Positions 26,556-34,371 of a DNA stretch of 64,000 bases are shown here, in pieces. The stretch is from Lewinellaceae bacterium. Lineage in GTDB: Bacteria > Bacteroidota > Bacteroidia > Chitinophagales > Saprospiraceae. How positions within the stretch are numbered: position 1 is the first letter of the stretch; every line of letters begins with the position of its first letter. Both the position numbers and the translations under genes were made by a program. Below the pieces are notes generated by a model. It did not search any database and was not told the origin of the DNA. It worked only from the letters and a program-made list of their open reading frames with translations. Where the stretch lies: assembly GCA_020636075.1 (NCBI GenBank), contig JACJYO010000001.1, positions 372,001 to 436,000 on the forward strand, given 5' to 3'.

Positions 26556-26590
26556 ATTCAGTGCAATAATAAAGTCGACAAATTTAGGAA

Positions 26591-27142
26591 TTATCCATAA
26601 TAAGGCCGAAGCATTAAATAACAAATCGGCCCTGTAATTGCGACATACAGCCAAAGTGGGAATACCCAACGTGCCATGCGCTTGTGCCGATCAAATTGTC
26701 CAGTGTAGGCACGATTAAATGTCAGCAAAACAAATGGAAGAATTAGAGCCGCCAGTATCACATGCGTGATCAGAAAGAAAAAATAAACCACACGAACAGT
26801 ACCAACACCGCCAAAACGTGTCTCAGGCGTCGTAAAATGGTACAACACATAGGAGATCAAGAAAAGGGCAGAACAAGCCATTGCCGCATAAATTGAGCGT
26901 CGGTGTGCTTCAACCTGCTTTTTTCGAATAAAAAAATAGGCACAAACAAGAATTACTGCGGTAAGTGCATTCAAAGATGCGTGCAAGGGTGGTAAAAAAC
27001 TAAAATCGATGCCGAGGTCAATTTTTACGCGGCGCATCAGGCCTACAAGAACCAAAACTACCCCTGATAGCACATAAGCAATTATATTCAGGCGCTTTTC
27101 CAATGCTTGGGCTTGGGTCCCTTCTAAAGAATTCATCTCCAT
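26591..27142 (-). CDS. DUF420 family membrane protein
   Basis: 183 residues, five predicted helices, with conserved histidines in the family pattern (PPLHASLNAL, EAHRRSIYAAMACSALFLISYVLYH, FLITHVILAALILP, FDRHKRMARW). DUF420 proteins (CtaM-like in Firmicutes) are needed for maturation of cytochrome oxidases and are encoded near oxidase and SCO genes, as here. The gene begins 23 nt after the SCO-like gene, so the two are surely cotranscribed. The exact reaction is unknown for the family. Confidence 0.88.
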   Translation of the reverse strand: MEMNSLEGTQAQALEKRLNIIAYVLSGVVLVLVGLMRRVKIDLGIDFSFLPPLHASLNALTAVILVCAYFFIRKKQVEAHRRSIYAAMACSALFLISYVLYHFTTPETRFGGVGTVRVVYFFFLITHVILAALILPFVLLTFNRAYTGQFDRHKRMARWVFPLWLYVAITGPICYLMLRPYYG

Positions 27143-27165
27143 GGTAAACGTTTTGAACCGGACTT

Positions 27166-27795
27166 TTACTTGTAAGGCAATAAAAGAGCGATGTGTTCCA
27201 CCATGCGGCCAAGTTCTTTTTCATCCATGGCATTGTAAAAACGGCGGATAGTACCGGAAGTATCTGTCAGTGCAAAATAATTATCAACTGGCTTGATATC
27301 ATTTTTCTGGCAATACAAGTCATAACTGTTAAAAAGAATTGTCTGCCAGGAGCCAAGCCCTCCAGTCCAAACCCAATTGACGAAATCGGCACTAGGGAGC
27401 GTTTGTGCATAGGATTTAAATTCTGCAGTACCGCCCTGTGAGACCATAACCATCCGAAACTCGTCAACTTGAGCCCCTGGTTTATAGCCGAATTGGTTAA
27501 AAAGCCGCTCGCACACATCCAAGGCCTTTTGATTTTCGGCTGTCAAATCTGGGTTGGCACCAAAGTAATGCACCACGCAAACTTTTCCGGCAAGCAGGTC
27601 TTCCTTCGTACCATCGGCATATATAATCATGGCACTTCGGATCTTCCCGTAGTCTTGCAATTCAGCCTGAGCTTGTTTGCGCCATTTTAATCCGCCACTC
27701 AGGTAATACCATGAACCCAAAGGCAAAACGACCAGAATTAAAACAAGGATGCTAAAAATTAAAACTTTCCTTTTCAAAGGTACTTGCTCACTCAT
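27166..27795 (-). CDS. SCO-like thioredoxin-fold protein lacking the copper ligands
   Basis: 209 residues, anchored by one helix (about 10-31). The fold matches SCO1/SenC: central AGKVCVVHYFGANPDLTAENQKALDVC, then DEFRMVMVSQ and a C-terminal VDNYFALTDTSGTIRRFYNAMD. In true SCO proteins the first segment holds CPxxC and the last holds a copper-binding His; here they read NPDLT and VDNYF, so all three ligands are gone. Three other cysteines (in KVCVV, DVCERL, DLYCQK) do not form the motif. The gene leads the DUF420 and CPMCR genes and follows the oxidase operon. It may be a chaperone or a redox-dead paralogue. Confidence 0.8.
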   Translation of the reverse strand: MSEQVPLKRKVLIFSILVLILVVLPLGSWYYLSGGLKWRKQAQAELQDYGKIRSAMIIYADGTKEDLLAGKVCVVHYFGANPDLTAENQKALDVCERLFNQFGYKPGAQVDEFRMVMVSQGGTAEFKSYAQTLPSADFVNWVWTGGLGSWQTILFNSYDLYCQKNDIKPVDNYFALTDTSGTIRRFYNAMDEKELGRMVEHIALLLPYK

Positions 27796-27825
27796 GACTT
27801 TTTAAATATAGAACTGATTATCAAC

Positions 27826-27853
27826 AAAAAAGGCGAGACCTTGTTGGCTCGCC
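27826..27853 (-). terminator. Terminator closing the ACIII-oxidase operon
   Basis: Minus-strand stem ggcgag / ctcgcc (plus 27832-27837 and 27848-27853) with a 10-nt loop, followed by six T (plus A run 27826-27831). It lies just past the subunit IV stop and before the SCO-like start at 27795. Confidence 0.75.
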
Positions 27854-27866
27854 CTGGTTCTTTTTA

Positions 27867-28298
27867 TTAGAGTGTATTTCGAAAATCATCTTTTGAAAGA
27901 ATGTAGCCCTGAGGTTGACCCGCTGGCTTCACGCGTTCTTCATTCTTTTCTTTGATCAATTCGCGACGGTTACCCCAGGAATTCCCTTCCTGGAAAAATG
28001 CGATAATCGCCCAAACCAATAATGCAGTTGGCAAAAGTACACTGAGGGCCAGCCCTCGTACCTCATACGCCATATGCATAAAGAAAAATATGATGAAATA
28101 GGCTTTATATAAGGAGAACCCGATCATGAGCAACATATACAGGTAGTGCCCAAAGCCTTCTGTAAATTTCACACCGTGGATCAAATGCCCCTTTGCTGTC
28201 AATGCAATGACAACTTCAACAATAGTAATTACACCAAGTAGCATTAGCCCCTTGAATACCAGTGCTTTTTGTTCTTCGTATGTTTGATGTCCAGCCAT
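27867..28298 (-). CDS. Cytochrome c oxidase subunit IV
   Basis: 143 residues with three predicted helices (about 15-35, 48-75, 80-103) and the prokaryotic COX4 pattern: YLYMLLMIGFSLYKAYFIIFFFMHM with the conserved FMHM. A small accessory subunit that stabilises the oxidase. The C-terminal 35 residues are polar and cytoplasmic or periplasmic. Last gene of the operon, 45 nt after subunit III and followed by a terminator. Confidence 0.88.
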   Translation of the reverse strand: MAGHQTYEEQKALVFKGLMLLGVITIVEVVIALTAKGHLIHGVKFTEGFGHYLYMLLMIGFSLYKAYFIIFFFMHMAYEVRGLALSVLLPTALLVWAIIAFFQEGNSWGNRRELIKEKNEERVKPAGQPQGYILSKDDFRNTL

Positions 28299-28343
28299 TT
28301 TTCAGACATTATTTTTTGTGAAAATAGGGATATTAACAGAAAA

Positions 28344-29225
28344 TCAGAGCAGGTAGAATACCAGGAATACAAACACCCATACCAAATCCACGAAGTGCCA
28401 GTATAATCCCATCTTCTCTACCATTTCATAACCATTCTTTCGTGCAGCATACAAACCGCTTGCGGCATTGATCATAATTATGGTTAGAAACAAGACTCCC
28501 GAGAATACGTGGAAACCGTGGAAACCGGTAATAAAGAAAAACAAAGCGCCAAATGCTTTAGGACCGAAACTAGCGTCCCTAACCTGACCTGCATAGGCAC
28601 CTGTTGTGTATTTTACCTTGGGTATGTCAAACGAACCCTCATGTTTATGCAGCAGGTAGCTTTCGCCTTTGTGGAAGGTTTTGGGCGAACCATCTTCCTT
28701 TTTGGCCTCCGTGCCATCTGCATTCAGATAAATACCATCTGCGATATGCCGGCCAAATGGGTTTTGTGAAACTGTCATATTTTCCTTTACGATCAGCGTC
28801 GTCCACTCATATGCCTGCGAACCGAGGAAGGTAGCACCACCCAGAATTGTCAACAGCATCCAAAAAACCACCCCATTGCGGTTTTCACGATGCCCTTCCT
28901 GTACCGCCCGGACCATCGTAACAGAACTAAAAATCAGTACGAAAGTCATAAAGGTCACAAATATCAGCGGCCAATGAGCATTTACAAACGGAAAGGATGC
29001 GAACACAAAATCAGGTTCCGGCCAAGTGGGCATACTGAAACGAAGAGCACCATAGGCAATAAGAAACCCGGCAAAAGTAAAGGCATCCGATAACAGGAAG
29101 TACCACATCATCAGTTTACCATAACTCGCCTTAAAAGGTTCTTTCGCGCCTTCCCAGAGGTTGGTATCGTCCTGGTGCTCCGGGTGGTGTGATTCGTGTG
29201 CGTGTGCAACAGAAGTATCTGCCAT
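28344..29225 (-). CDS. coxC: Cytochrome c oxidase subunit III (large copy)
   Basis: 293 residues. The N-terminus is His-rich (VAHAHESHHPEH), then come helices with subunit III motifs (MMWYFLLSDAFTFAGFLIAYG, LGSQAYEWT, GALFFFITGFHGFHVFSGVLFL, GLYWHFVDLVWVFVFLVFYLL). It helps stabilise subunit I and the proton path. Oddity: an insert of about 70 polar residues (152-222, LNADGTEAKKEDGSPKTFHK and onward) between helices after EWT, absent from the second copy upstream. It is 49 nt downstream of that copy in the same operon. Confidence 0.93.
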   Translation of the reverse strand: MADTSVAHAHESHHPEHQDDTNLWEGAKEPFKASYGKLMMWYFLLSDAFTFAGFLIAYGALRFSMPTWPEPDFVFASFPFVNAHWPLIFVTFMTFVLIFSSVTMVRAVQEGHRENRNGVVFWMLLTILGGATFLGSQAYEWTTLIVKENMTVSQNPFGRHIADGIYLNADGTEAKKEDGSPKTFHKGESYLLHKHEGSFDIPKVKYTTGAYAGQVRDASFGPKAFGALFFFITGFHGFHVFSGVLFLTIIMINAASGLYAARKNGYEMVEKMGLYWHFVDLVWVFVFLVFYLL

Positions 29226-29274
29226 ATTTAACTAAAATTGATAGCTAGTAGGATCGTGTTGTTAAGTAGGTTTT

Positions 29275-29850
29275 TCAGGATTGGAGTATAAAAAACACTA
29301 CCAGATACACCCAAAGGATATCTACGAAGTGCCAGTAATTTACCACTAATTCAAAACGTAATTTCCGACGGAACGTCGGCTTGAACGGCAAGTAAAAGCC
29401 GTGGATCATAGCAACTACCAAAGCTGCCACACCACCCAGCACGTGCGCCGCATGCACCCCCGAAATCACGTAAACAAACGATGTAGAAGGATTTGCTGTA
29501 AAGGTAGCCCCCATTGCCGTCAGCGCTTTCCAACCCTGATATTGAAGCACGACAAAAGCTATCCCCAATACAAACGTTGCAAACAATAGCACTTTATATG
29601 GTTTTTCCATTCCCTTTTTAAATGCCTGAAATGCAAAATGCAGGGTAACACTACTTGCAAGGATCACCAGGGTATTAAAAAGGAAAATATCTGGCAACTT
29701 AAATTCGTACCAATTGCCAGCTGCCCGACGTACAATGTAGGCACTGGTAAACGCACCAAACATCATAATAATCGTAGCAATGCCTACCCACAAGGCCAGC
29801 TTATGCGAATGAATTTTATTTTGCTTGTATTCTGAAGAAACCGCACTCAT
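29275..29850 (-). CDS. Cytochrome c oxidase subunit III (short copy)
   Basis: 191 residues, five helices. Motifs: LWVGIATIIMMFGAFTSAYIVRRA, LQYQGWKAL, FVYVISGVHAAHVLGGVAALV and the end NYWHFVDILWVYLVVFFILQS. Two adjacent subunit III genes are a known arrangement in aerobic Bacteroidota and both products may sit in one complex, although the stoichiometry is unknown. The gene starts 17 nt after ctaB, so they are cotranscribed. Confidence 0.92.
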   Translation of the reverse strand: MSAVSSEYKQNKIHSHKLALWVGIATIIMMFGAFTSAYIVRRAAGNWYEFKLPDIFLFNTLVILASSVTLHFAFQAFKKGMEKPYKVLLFATFVLGIAFVVLQYQGWKALTAMGATFTANPSTSFVYVISGVHAAHVLGGVAALVVAMIHGFYLPFKPTFRRKLRFELVVNYWHFVDILWVYLVVFFILQS

Positions 29851-29867
29851 TTTCGCGAGTTTTCTTT

Positions 29868-30767
29868 TTAAATATTATCCAACAACAAAACGATCAACGA
29901 CAACGGCAGATGCAAGAAAGATGCAAACATTTGCCGGCGTGCAGCACTTTGCGAACATTCCCGATACAACTGCCAACACCGGTAGCCAAAATAGCCGTTT
30001 ATTAAAACCAGTACTCCTGTGGCTACCGCTCCACTGAACCCAGTCCAATAGCCCAAAAAAGCATTGGCGATCATCAAGAGGCAGAACAAGAAGGACAACA
30101 ATCCGGTGGTCGAGTTTTTCGCTCCCGTTCGCGAAGGCAGCATTTGAAAACCAGCCCGTTTATAATCCTCATCGGCCAACCATGCCACTGCCCAGAAATG
30201 CGGGAACTGCCACAAAAACTGAATAGTAAATAACATCATAGCAGTGGTAGTCATCGCGCCATTCCAAGCGGTACACCCAATAACCAGAGGTAGTGCTCCC
30301 GGAATCGCACCAACTAAAACAGCCAATGGCGATGAACGCTTTAACGGCGTATAAATAAAGGCATAACTAATCAACGACAGCATACCTAGAAAACCAGTCA
30401 ATGGGTTAAAGAGGGAAAGAATTGTCACGCCAAAAAGCGCCATCATTCCAGCCCACAACACAGCAGTGGAAATACTCATTCGGCCTGCTGCAACCGGGCG
30501 GTTTGCTGTACGCGGCATCAGGCGGTCATAATCACGTTCTAAAACCTGATTCAATGCATTGGCGGCACCTGTTACCAGAAATCCACCAATCGCCAGCAAG
30601 GTCATTCCCAGCCAACTGACATGCCCACCTGCAGCGATTGCATAGGAAATCAGCGCCGAGAAAAGTACCATTAGCGACAACTTGAACTTCACCAACAGGC
30701 CAAAATCCATCACAGCCTGCGAAATGCTCGTCCAAATTGTCCATTGTTGTGTCGCGTTACGCTCCAT
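29868..30767 (-). CDS. ctaB: Protoheme IX farnesyltransferase (heme O synthase)
   Basis: 299 residues, UbiA-type prenyltransferase with nine helices. It adds a farnesyl tail to heme B to make heme O, the precursor of the heme A of the oxidase encoded beside it. First aspartate motif in NALNQVLERDYDRLMPRTANRP, second in AVAWLADEDYKRAGFQMLP. Position between subunit I and subunit III genes of the oxidase. No heme A synthase (ctaA) is in the window. Confidence 0.95.
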   Translation of the reverse strand: MERNATQQWTIWTSISQAVMDFGLLVKFKLSLMVLFSALISYAIAAGGHVSWLGMTLLAIGGFLVTGAANALNQVLERDYDRLMPRTANRPVAAGRMSISTAVLWAGMMALFGVTILSLFNPLTGFLGMLSLISYAFIYTPLKRSSPLAVLVGAIPGALPLVIGCTAWNGAMTTTAMMLFTIQFLWQFPHFWAVAWLADEDYKRAGFQMLPSRTGAKNSTTGLLSFLFCLLMIANAFLGYWTGFSGAVATGVLVLINGYFGYRCWQLYRECSQSAARRQMFASFLHLPLSLIVLLLDNI

Positions 30768-30804
30768 TATCTGATGCTCTTCCGAGTTTTAGTGGGTATG
30801 TGAA

Positions 30805-30836
30805 CATCAGGTGGTGTAGCAATGCACCACCCGATG
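30805..30836 (-). promoter_or_regulatory. Intra-operon hairpin between coxA and ctaB
   Basis: 12-bp stem with one G-U type mismatch (30805-30816 / 30825-30836), 8-nt loop, in the 94-nt gap between coxA and ctaB. The T run is on the plus-strand side only, where no gene would use it. On the operon strand it is a hairpin without U tract, which would fit mRNA processing or protection of the coxA message. Confidence 0.5.
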
Positions 30837-30861
30837 TGTGTTTTTTTTGTAAAAATTTAAA

Positions 30862-32718
30862 TTAATGCCCGTGGTCGTGTTCGCCTTCTTTCAGGGGGAT
30901 ATACTGTGGAATGAACTCTTCGCCACCTTTACCATAATCATAGGCCCAACGTTGAACACTGGGGATATTACCAGGCCAGTTGCCATGACCTGCCTTGATG
31001 GGAGTTGTCCACTCAAGTGTATTTGCTCCCCACGGGTTTTTAACCCGAAGTTTGCGACCACTGAAAATGGAGTAAAAGAAATTTATCACAAAAATGATCT
31101 GCAAAAAGAAGACAACAATTGCTGCAACTGTGATAAACTGGTTTAGCTCAGTAAAGTGCCGGAATGCATCAAAAGATGCTCCGCCGTCATAATAGCGCCG
31201 TGGCATACCAGCCATACCCGTATAGTGCATAGGCCAGAAGATGGCGTAAGCACCGATCATGGTACCCCAGAAATGAATTCGACCTAGTGTTTCATTCATA
31301 AAGCGGCCAAACATTTTGGGGAACCAGTGGTAAATACCGGCAAACATGCCAAAGAAAGCTGCAATACCCATTACAATGTGGAAGTGTGCCACAACAAAAT
31401 AGGTATCGTGCAATTGGATATCGAGTGCCGAGTTACCCAGGAAAATACCAGTTAGACCACCAGAAATGAACATGGACACAAACCCCAACGCAAACAAACT
31501 TGCGGCATTAAACCGGAAGTTTGAGCCGTAGACGGTAGAAATCCAGTTAAACACTTTTACCGCCGATGGCACCGCTATTATCAATGTGAATACGACAAAA
31601 AAGTTACTAATGAACGGATTCACTCCAGACATAAACATGTGGTGGGCCCACACGATAAACGACAAAAAGGCAATAGCAAGAATGGACAATACCATTGCCC
31701 GATAACCGAATATTGGCTTACGCGCATGTACCGACAACACCTCCGAAACAATACCCATGGCCGGTAGAATAATGATGTATACCTCGGGGTGGCCAAGGAA
31801 CCAGAACAAGTGCTGGAACAAAATCGGGCTGCCCCCAACGCGATCCAGAATTTCACCGCCTACAACAATTTCACTCAGGTAAAAAGAAGTGCCCATACTC
31901 CGGTCAAACATCAACAGCAGCACACCGGACAACAACACCGGGAACGATAACACCCCAAGAATTGCTGTAATGAAGAAGGCCCAAATGGACAGTGGCATAC
32001 GCCACAGATTCATGCCTTTGGTACGTAGGTTCAGAACAGTCGTTACATAGTTGATACCACCCAATAATGCAGAAACAATGAACATTGCCATTGAAACAAT
32101 CCACATCGTCATACCTGATGCAGAGCCATCCGATGCTTGTGGTAGTGCACTAAGCGGAGGGTATGCAGTCCAACCACCAGAAAATGGTCCTGTACTCAGG
32201 AAGAGTGACAAGAACATAATTACACTGGCCAAAAAGAAGAACCAATAGGAGAATGCATTTAGCAAGGGCGAAGCCATATCACGTGCTCCGACCTGCAATG
32301 GGATAAGAATATTGGAAAAGGTGCCACTAAGACCAGCAGTAAGTACAAAGAATACCAGTACTGTACCGTGAATGGTCACCAGAGAATAGTAAAACTCAGG
32401 ATCTAGTTTGCCAATTCCAGCATCGTTAACCTGGATCCATTTACCCAAAATGGGTTGTAACCAAGCCATATCAGCCTCCGGGAATCCAAGTTGCAGGCGG
32501 AAAATGATCGACATACTGGCTCCCATCAGAGCCCAGAATATCCCGGTGATCAAAAATTGACGTCCAATTATTTTGTGGTCCGTACTGAAGATGTACGTAG
32601 TTAAAAAGTTCGATTGGAATTTGTCACCATGATGATGCTCATGAAAATGATCATCATAGCCCAGTTCCTGGGTAAGTTTGTCTTCCAACGTTTCAGCAGC
32701 AGTTACAACTTGAGCCAT
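30862..32718 (-). CDS. coxA: Cytochrome c oxidase subunit I
   Basis: 618 residues, the catalytic subunit with the heme a and heme a3-CuB site. Twelve helices. Key motifs: STDHKIIGRQ near the start; FWFLGHPEVYIIILPAMG with the CuB His and cross-linked Tyr; VWAHHMFMSG with the two further CuB histidines; DTYFVVAHFHIVMGIAAFFG with the heme a and a3 ligands. The His-Tyr pair in HPEVY marks an A-family (aa3/caa3-type) proton pump. Upstream coxB supplies CuA, so a cytochrome c oxidase, with ACIII as electron source. The C-terminus is His-rich (GEHDHGH). Confidence 0.97.
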   Translation of the reverse strand: MAQVVTAAETLEDKLTQELGYDDHFHEHHHGDKFQSNFLTTYIFSTDHKIIGRQFLITGIFWALMGASMSIIFRLQLGFPEADMAWLQPILGKWIQVNDAGIGKLDPEFYYSLVTIHGTVLVFFVLTAGLSGTFSNILIPLQVGARDMASPLLNAFSYWFFFLASVIMFLSLFLSTGPFSGGWTAYPPLSALPQASDGSASGMTMWIVSMAMFIVSALLGGINYVTTVLNLRTKGMNLWRMPLSIWAFFITAILGVLSFPVLLSGVLLLMFDRSMGTSFYLSEIVVGGEILDRVGGSPILFQHLFWFLGHPEVYIIILPAMGIVSEVLSVHARKPIFGYRAMVLSILAIAFLSFIVWAHHMFMSGVNPFISNFFVVFTLIIAVPSAVKVFNWISTVYGSNFRFNAASLFALGFVSMFISGGLTGIFLGNSALDIQLHDTYFVVAHFHIVMGIAAFFGMFAGIYHWFPKMFGRFMNETLGRIHFWGTMIGAYAIFWPMHYTGMAGMPRRYYDGGASFDAFRHFTELNQFITVAAIVVFFLQIIFVINFFYSIFSGRKLRVKNPWGANTLEWTTPIKAGHGNWPGNIPSVQRWAYDYGKGGEEFIPQYIPLKEGEHDHGH

Positions 32719-32757
32719 AGCCAGATAAATTTATTTTGTGTAAACTTTCGTTGGGTT

Positions 32758-34254
32758 CTAAAGTGTAATTGTAAAGTCTGTGCGGCGATTTTTTGCCCGG
32801 TTAGCATCCGAATCATTTGGGGCCAGCGGTTTGGAATCACCATAACCGACCGCACGCAAACGACTGCTTGCGATACCCCGATCAGTCAGATAGGCAGCCA
32901 CAGCCTGTGCGCGTTGTTGAGACAGTTGAACATTAGCCTCCTGATCCCCGGTATCATCTGTATGCCCACCAATTTCAATCCTGATCTGCGGATTGTCATT
33001 TAAGGCTGTTACCAAGTTGTCCAACTCATATTTACTGTCGCTTTTCAATGTTGCTGATCCAGTATCAAACCAAACATAATTCAATACCAGTGTATTATCT
33101 GCCACATCAGCCGATTCAATGGCAGCTTTCACATTTGCGCTGAATTCTGCCGCGCGCATCGGAACTTCAACATCCAACACTTTACCCTTGTTGGGATCGT
33201 CATCCTTTCCGCGAAACTCTGTTAGATAAAAGGATTTTTGTTCGCGATACCAGGCATCGAATTCTTCCTGGGAAACCACCCGGAAAATCCGTTTCATGGA
33301 ATAGTGGCCTTTACCACAAAGCTCGGCGCAGGCAAGTTCATATTCAAATTTCTCCCAACGCTTCGGACCTGTCGGATCAGTCGGGTCGTAGGGTTCGTTG
33401 TATTCCGGGTATTTCCGGAGTTCATTGCGATACTCTGCCGTGGTTTTAATTGGAGTAAATACAAAATATGTCGGCATACCAGGAACAGCATCCATTTTGA
33501 CCCGGAAATGAACGAGGTCAAAATTATGCAGCACGTCCTTGGCCGTGATCCTCACGCGAACCTTCTTGCCAACCGGCAAATACAGTTCAGTGCTTGGAAT
33601 TACATCATCCCAGTTTTTAGGGTCTGTAAAATCCTGTCCCAATTGGTTGCTACCAGTTGTCAGTTTAAAATCGCGAGCACCGAGTTTACCGTCGGGACCC
33701 GGATAGCGGATAATCCAGTTGAATTGTTGGCCGGTAGCTTCAATTTCCATGAAGTCTTCATCCGAGCCAACATCTGCCATCACTGTATTCCAGGCATCAA
33801 GACCACGCACAACGAGCAATGTCATCACTACAGCTGGCACAGCCGTCCAAATCACCTCCAGGCGATTATCATGGGCAATAAACTCAGCCTTCCGATTCTC
33901 TTTCCAACGGTATTTGTATGCATACCAAAAGAGGGCAATATGCGTAAGCACGAATACGATCCCAGTCAGAATCAGGGTAAGATTGAACATGCTATCCAAT
34001 GTCCCACCATGTTCAGAAGCAGCGGCATGAGGGCCATATCCCATCATCTGGTCTTTGTAGAGCCAAGCAGAAATCATAACCGCTGGAAGAAAAATGGAGA
34101 CAAAGCCTAAAGAAAGCCATCCGTTCCACTTACTGGCATCTTTACGGGCTTCACGTTCACCTTTAATCTCAGCAGTCAATTCAGTGACACGCCCGATTTG
34201 AACTAAAACGATCGTGATCAAAATGATACAGAGAACTATAATAAGCGCTGTCAT
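32758..34254 (-). CDS. coxB: Cytochrome c oxidase subunit II with C-terminal OmpA domain (fusion)
   Basis: 498 residues in one uninterrupted frame. Three membrane helices (about 3-22, 45-66, 88-112) lead to a periplasmic cupredoxin domain (about 135-330). CuA ligands: the His of VLHNFDLVHF, and C309, C313, H317 and M320 in CAELCGKGHYSM. A normal Bacteroidota subunit II would end near residue 340-350. Here a linker is followed by a complete OmpA/Pal-type peptidoglycan-binding domain (about 385-498): VWFDTGSATL, GHTDDTGDQEANVQLSQQRAQAV with the diaminopimelate-binding Asp, and NRRTDFTITL with the binding Arg. Topology fits, as the C-terminus lies in the periplasm. No CxxCH, so not a caa3-type cytochrome c fusion. 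39 nt upstream of coxA. Confidence 0.95.
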   Translation of the reverse strand: MTALIIVLCIILITIVLVQIGRVTELTAEIKGEREARKDASKWNGWLSLGFVSIFLPAVMISAWLYKDQMMGYGPHAAASEHGGTLDSMFNLTLILTGIVFVLTHIALFWYAYKYRWKENRKAEFIAHDNRLEVIWTAVPAVVMTLLVVRGLDAWNTVMADVGSDEDFMEIEATGQQFNWIIRYPGPDGKLGARDFKLTTGSNQLGQDFTDPKNWDDVIPSTELYLPVGKKVRVRITAKDVLHNFDLVHFRVKMDAVPGMPTYFVFTPIKTTAEYRNELRKYPEYNEPYDPTDPTGPKRWEKFEYELACAELCGKGHYSMKRIFRVVSQEEFDAWYREQKSFYLTEFRGKDDDPNKGKVLDVEVPMRAAEFSANVKAAIESADVADNTLVLNYVWFDTGSATLKSDSKYELDNLVTALNDNPQIRIEIGGHTDDTGDQEANVQLSQQRAQAVAAYLTDRGIASSRLRAVGYGDSKPLAPNDSDANRAKNRRTDFTITL

Positions 34255-34371
34255 CGCAATATTTTTTTCTAAAAACTCAAAAGTAGTTGGTTTGTTCAGG
34301 CGGCGGTTAAGCCTTTTTTTATTTGATGGGCTCTGACTTATTTATTTGACAAAACCATGATAAACAACCGA

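Noticed and set aside
32758..33102. OmpA domain of coxB as an assembly or frameshift artefact
   Set aside because: The frame is continuous, codon use is even and the linker is typical; there is no stop, internal start with signal peptide, or repeat at the junction. It stays open to database testing.
33238..34110. 290-codon plus-strand frame opposite coxB
   Set aside because: Antisense shadow of a gene with clear CuA motifs.
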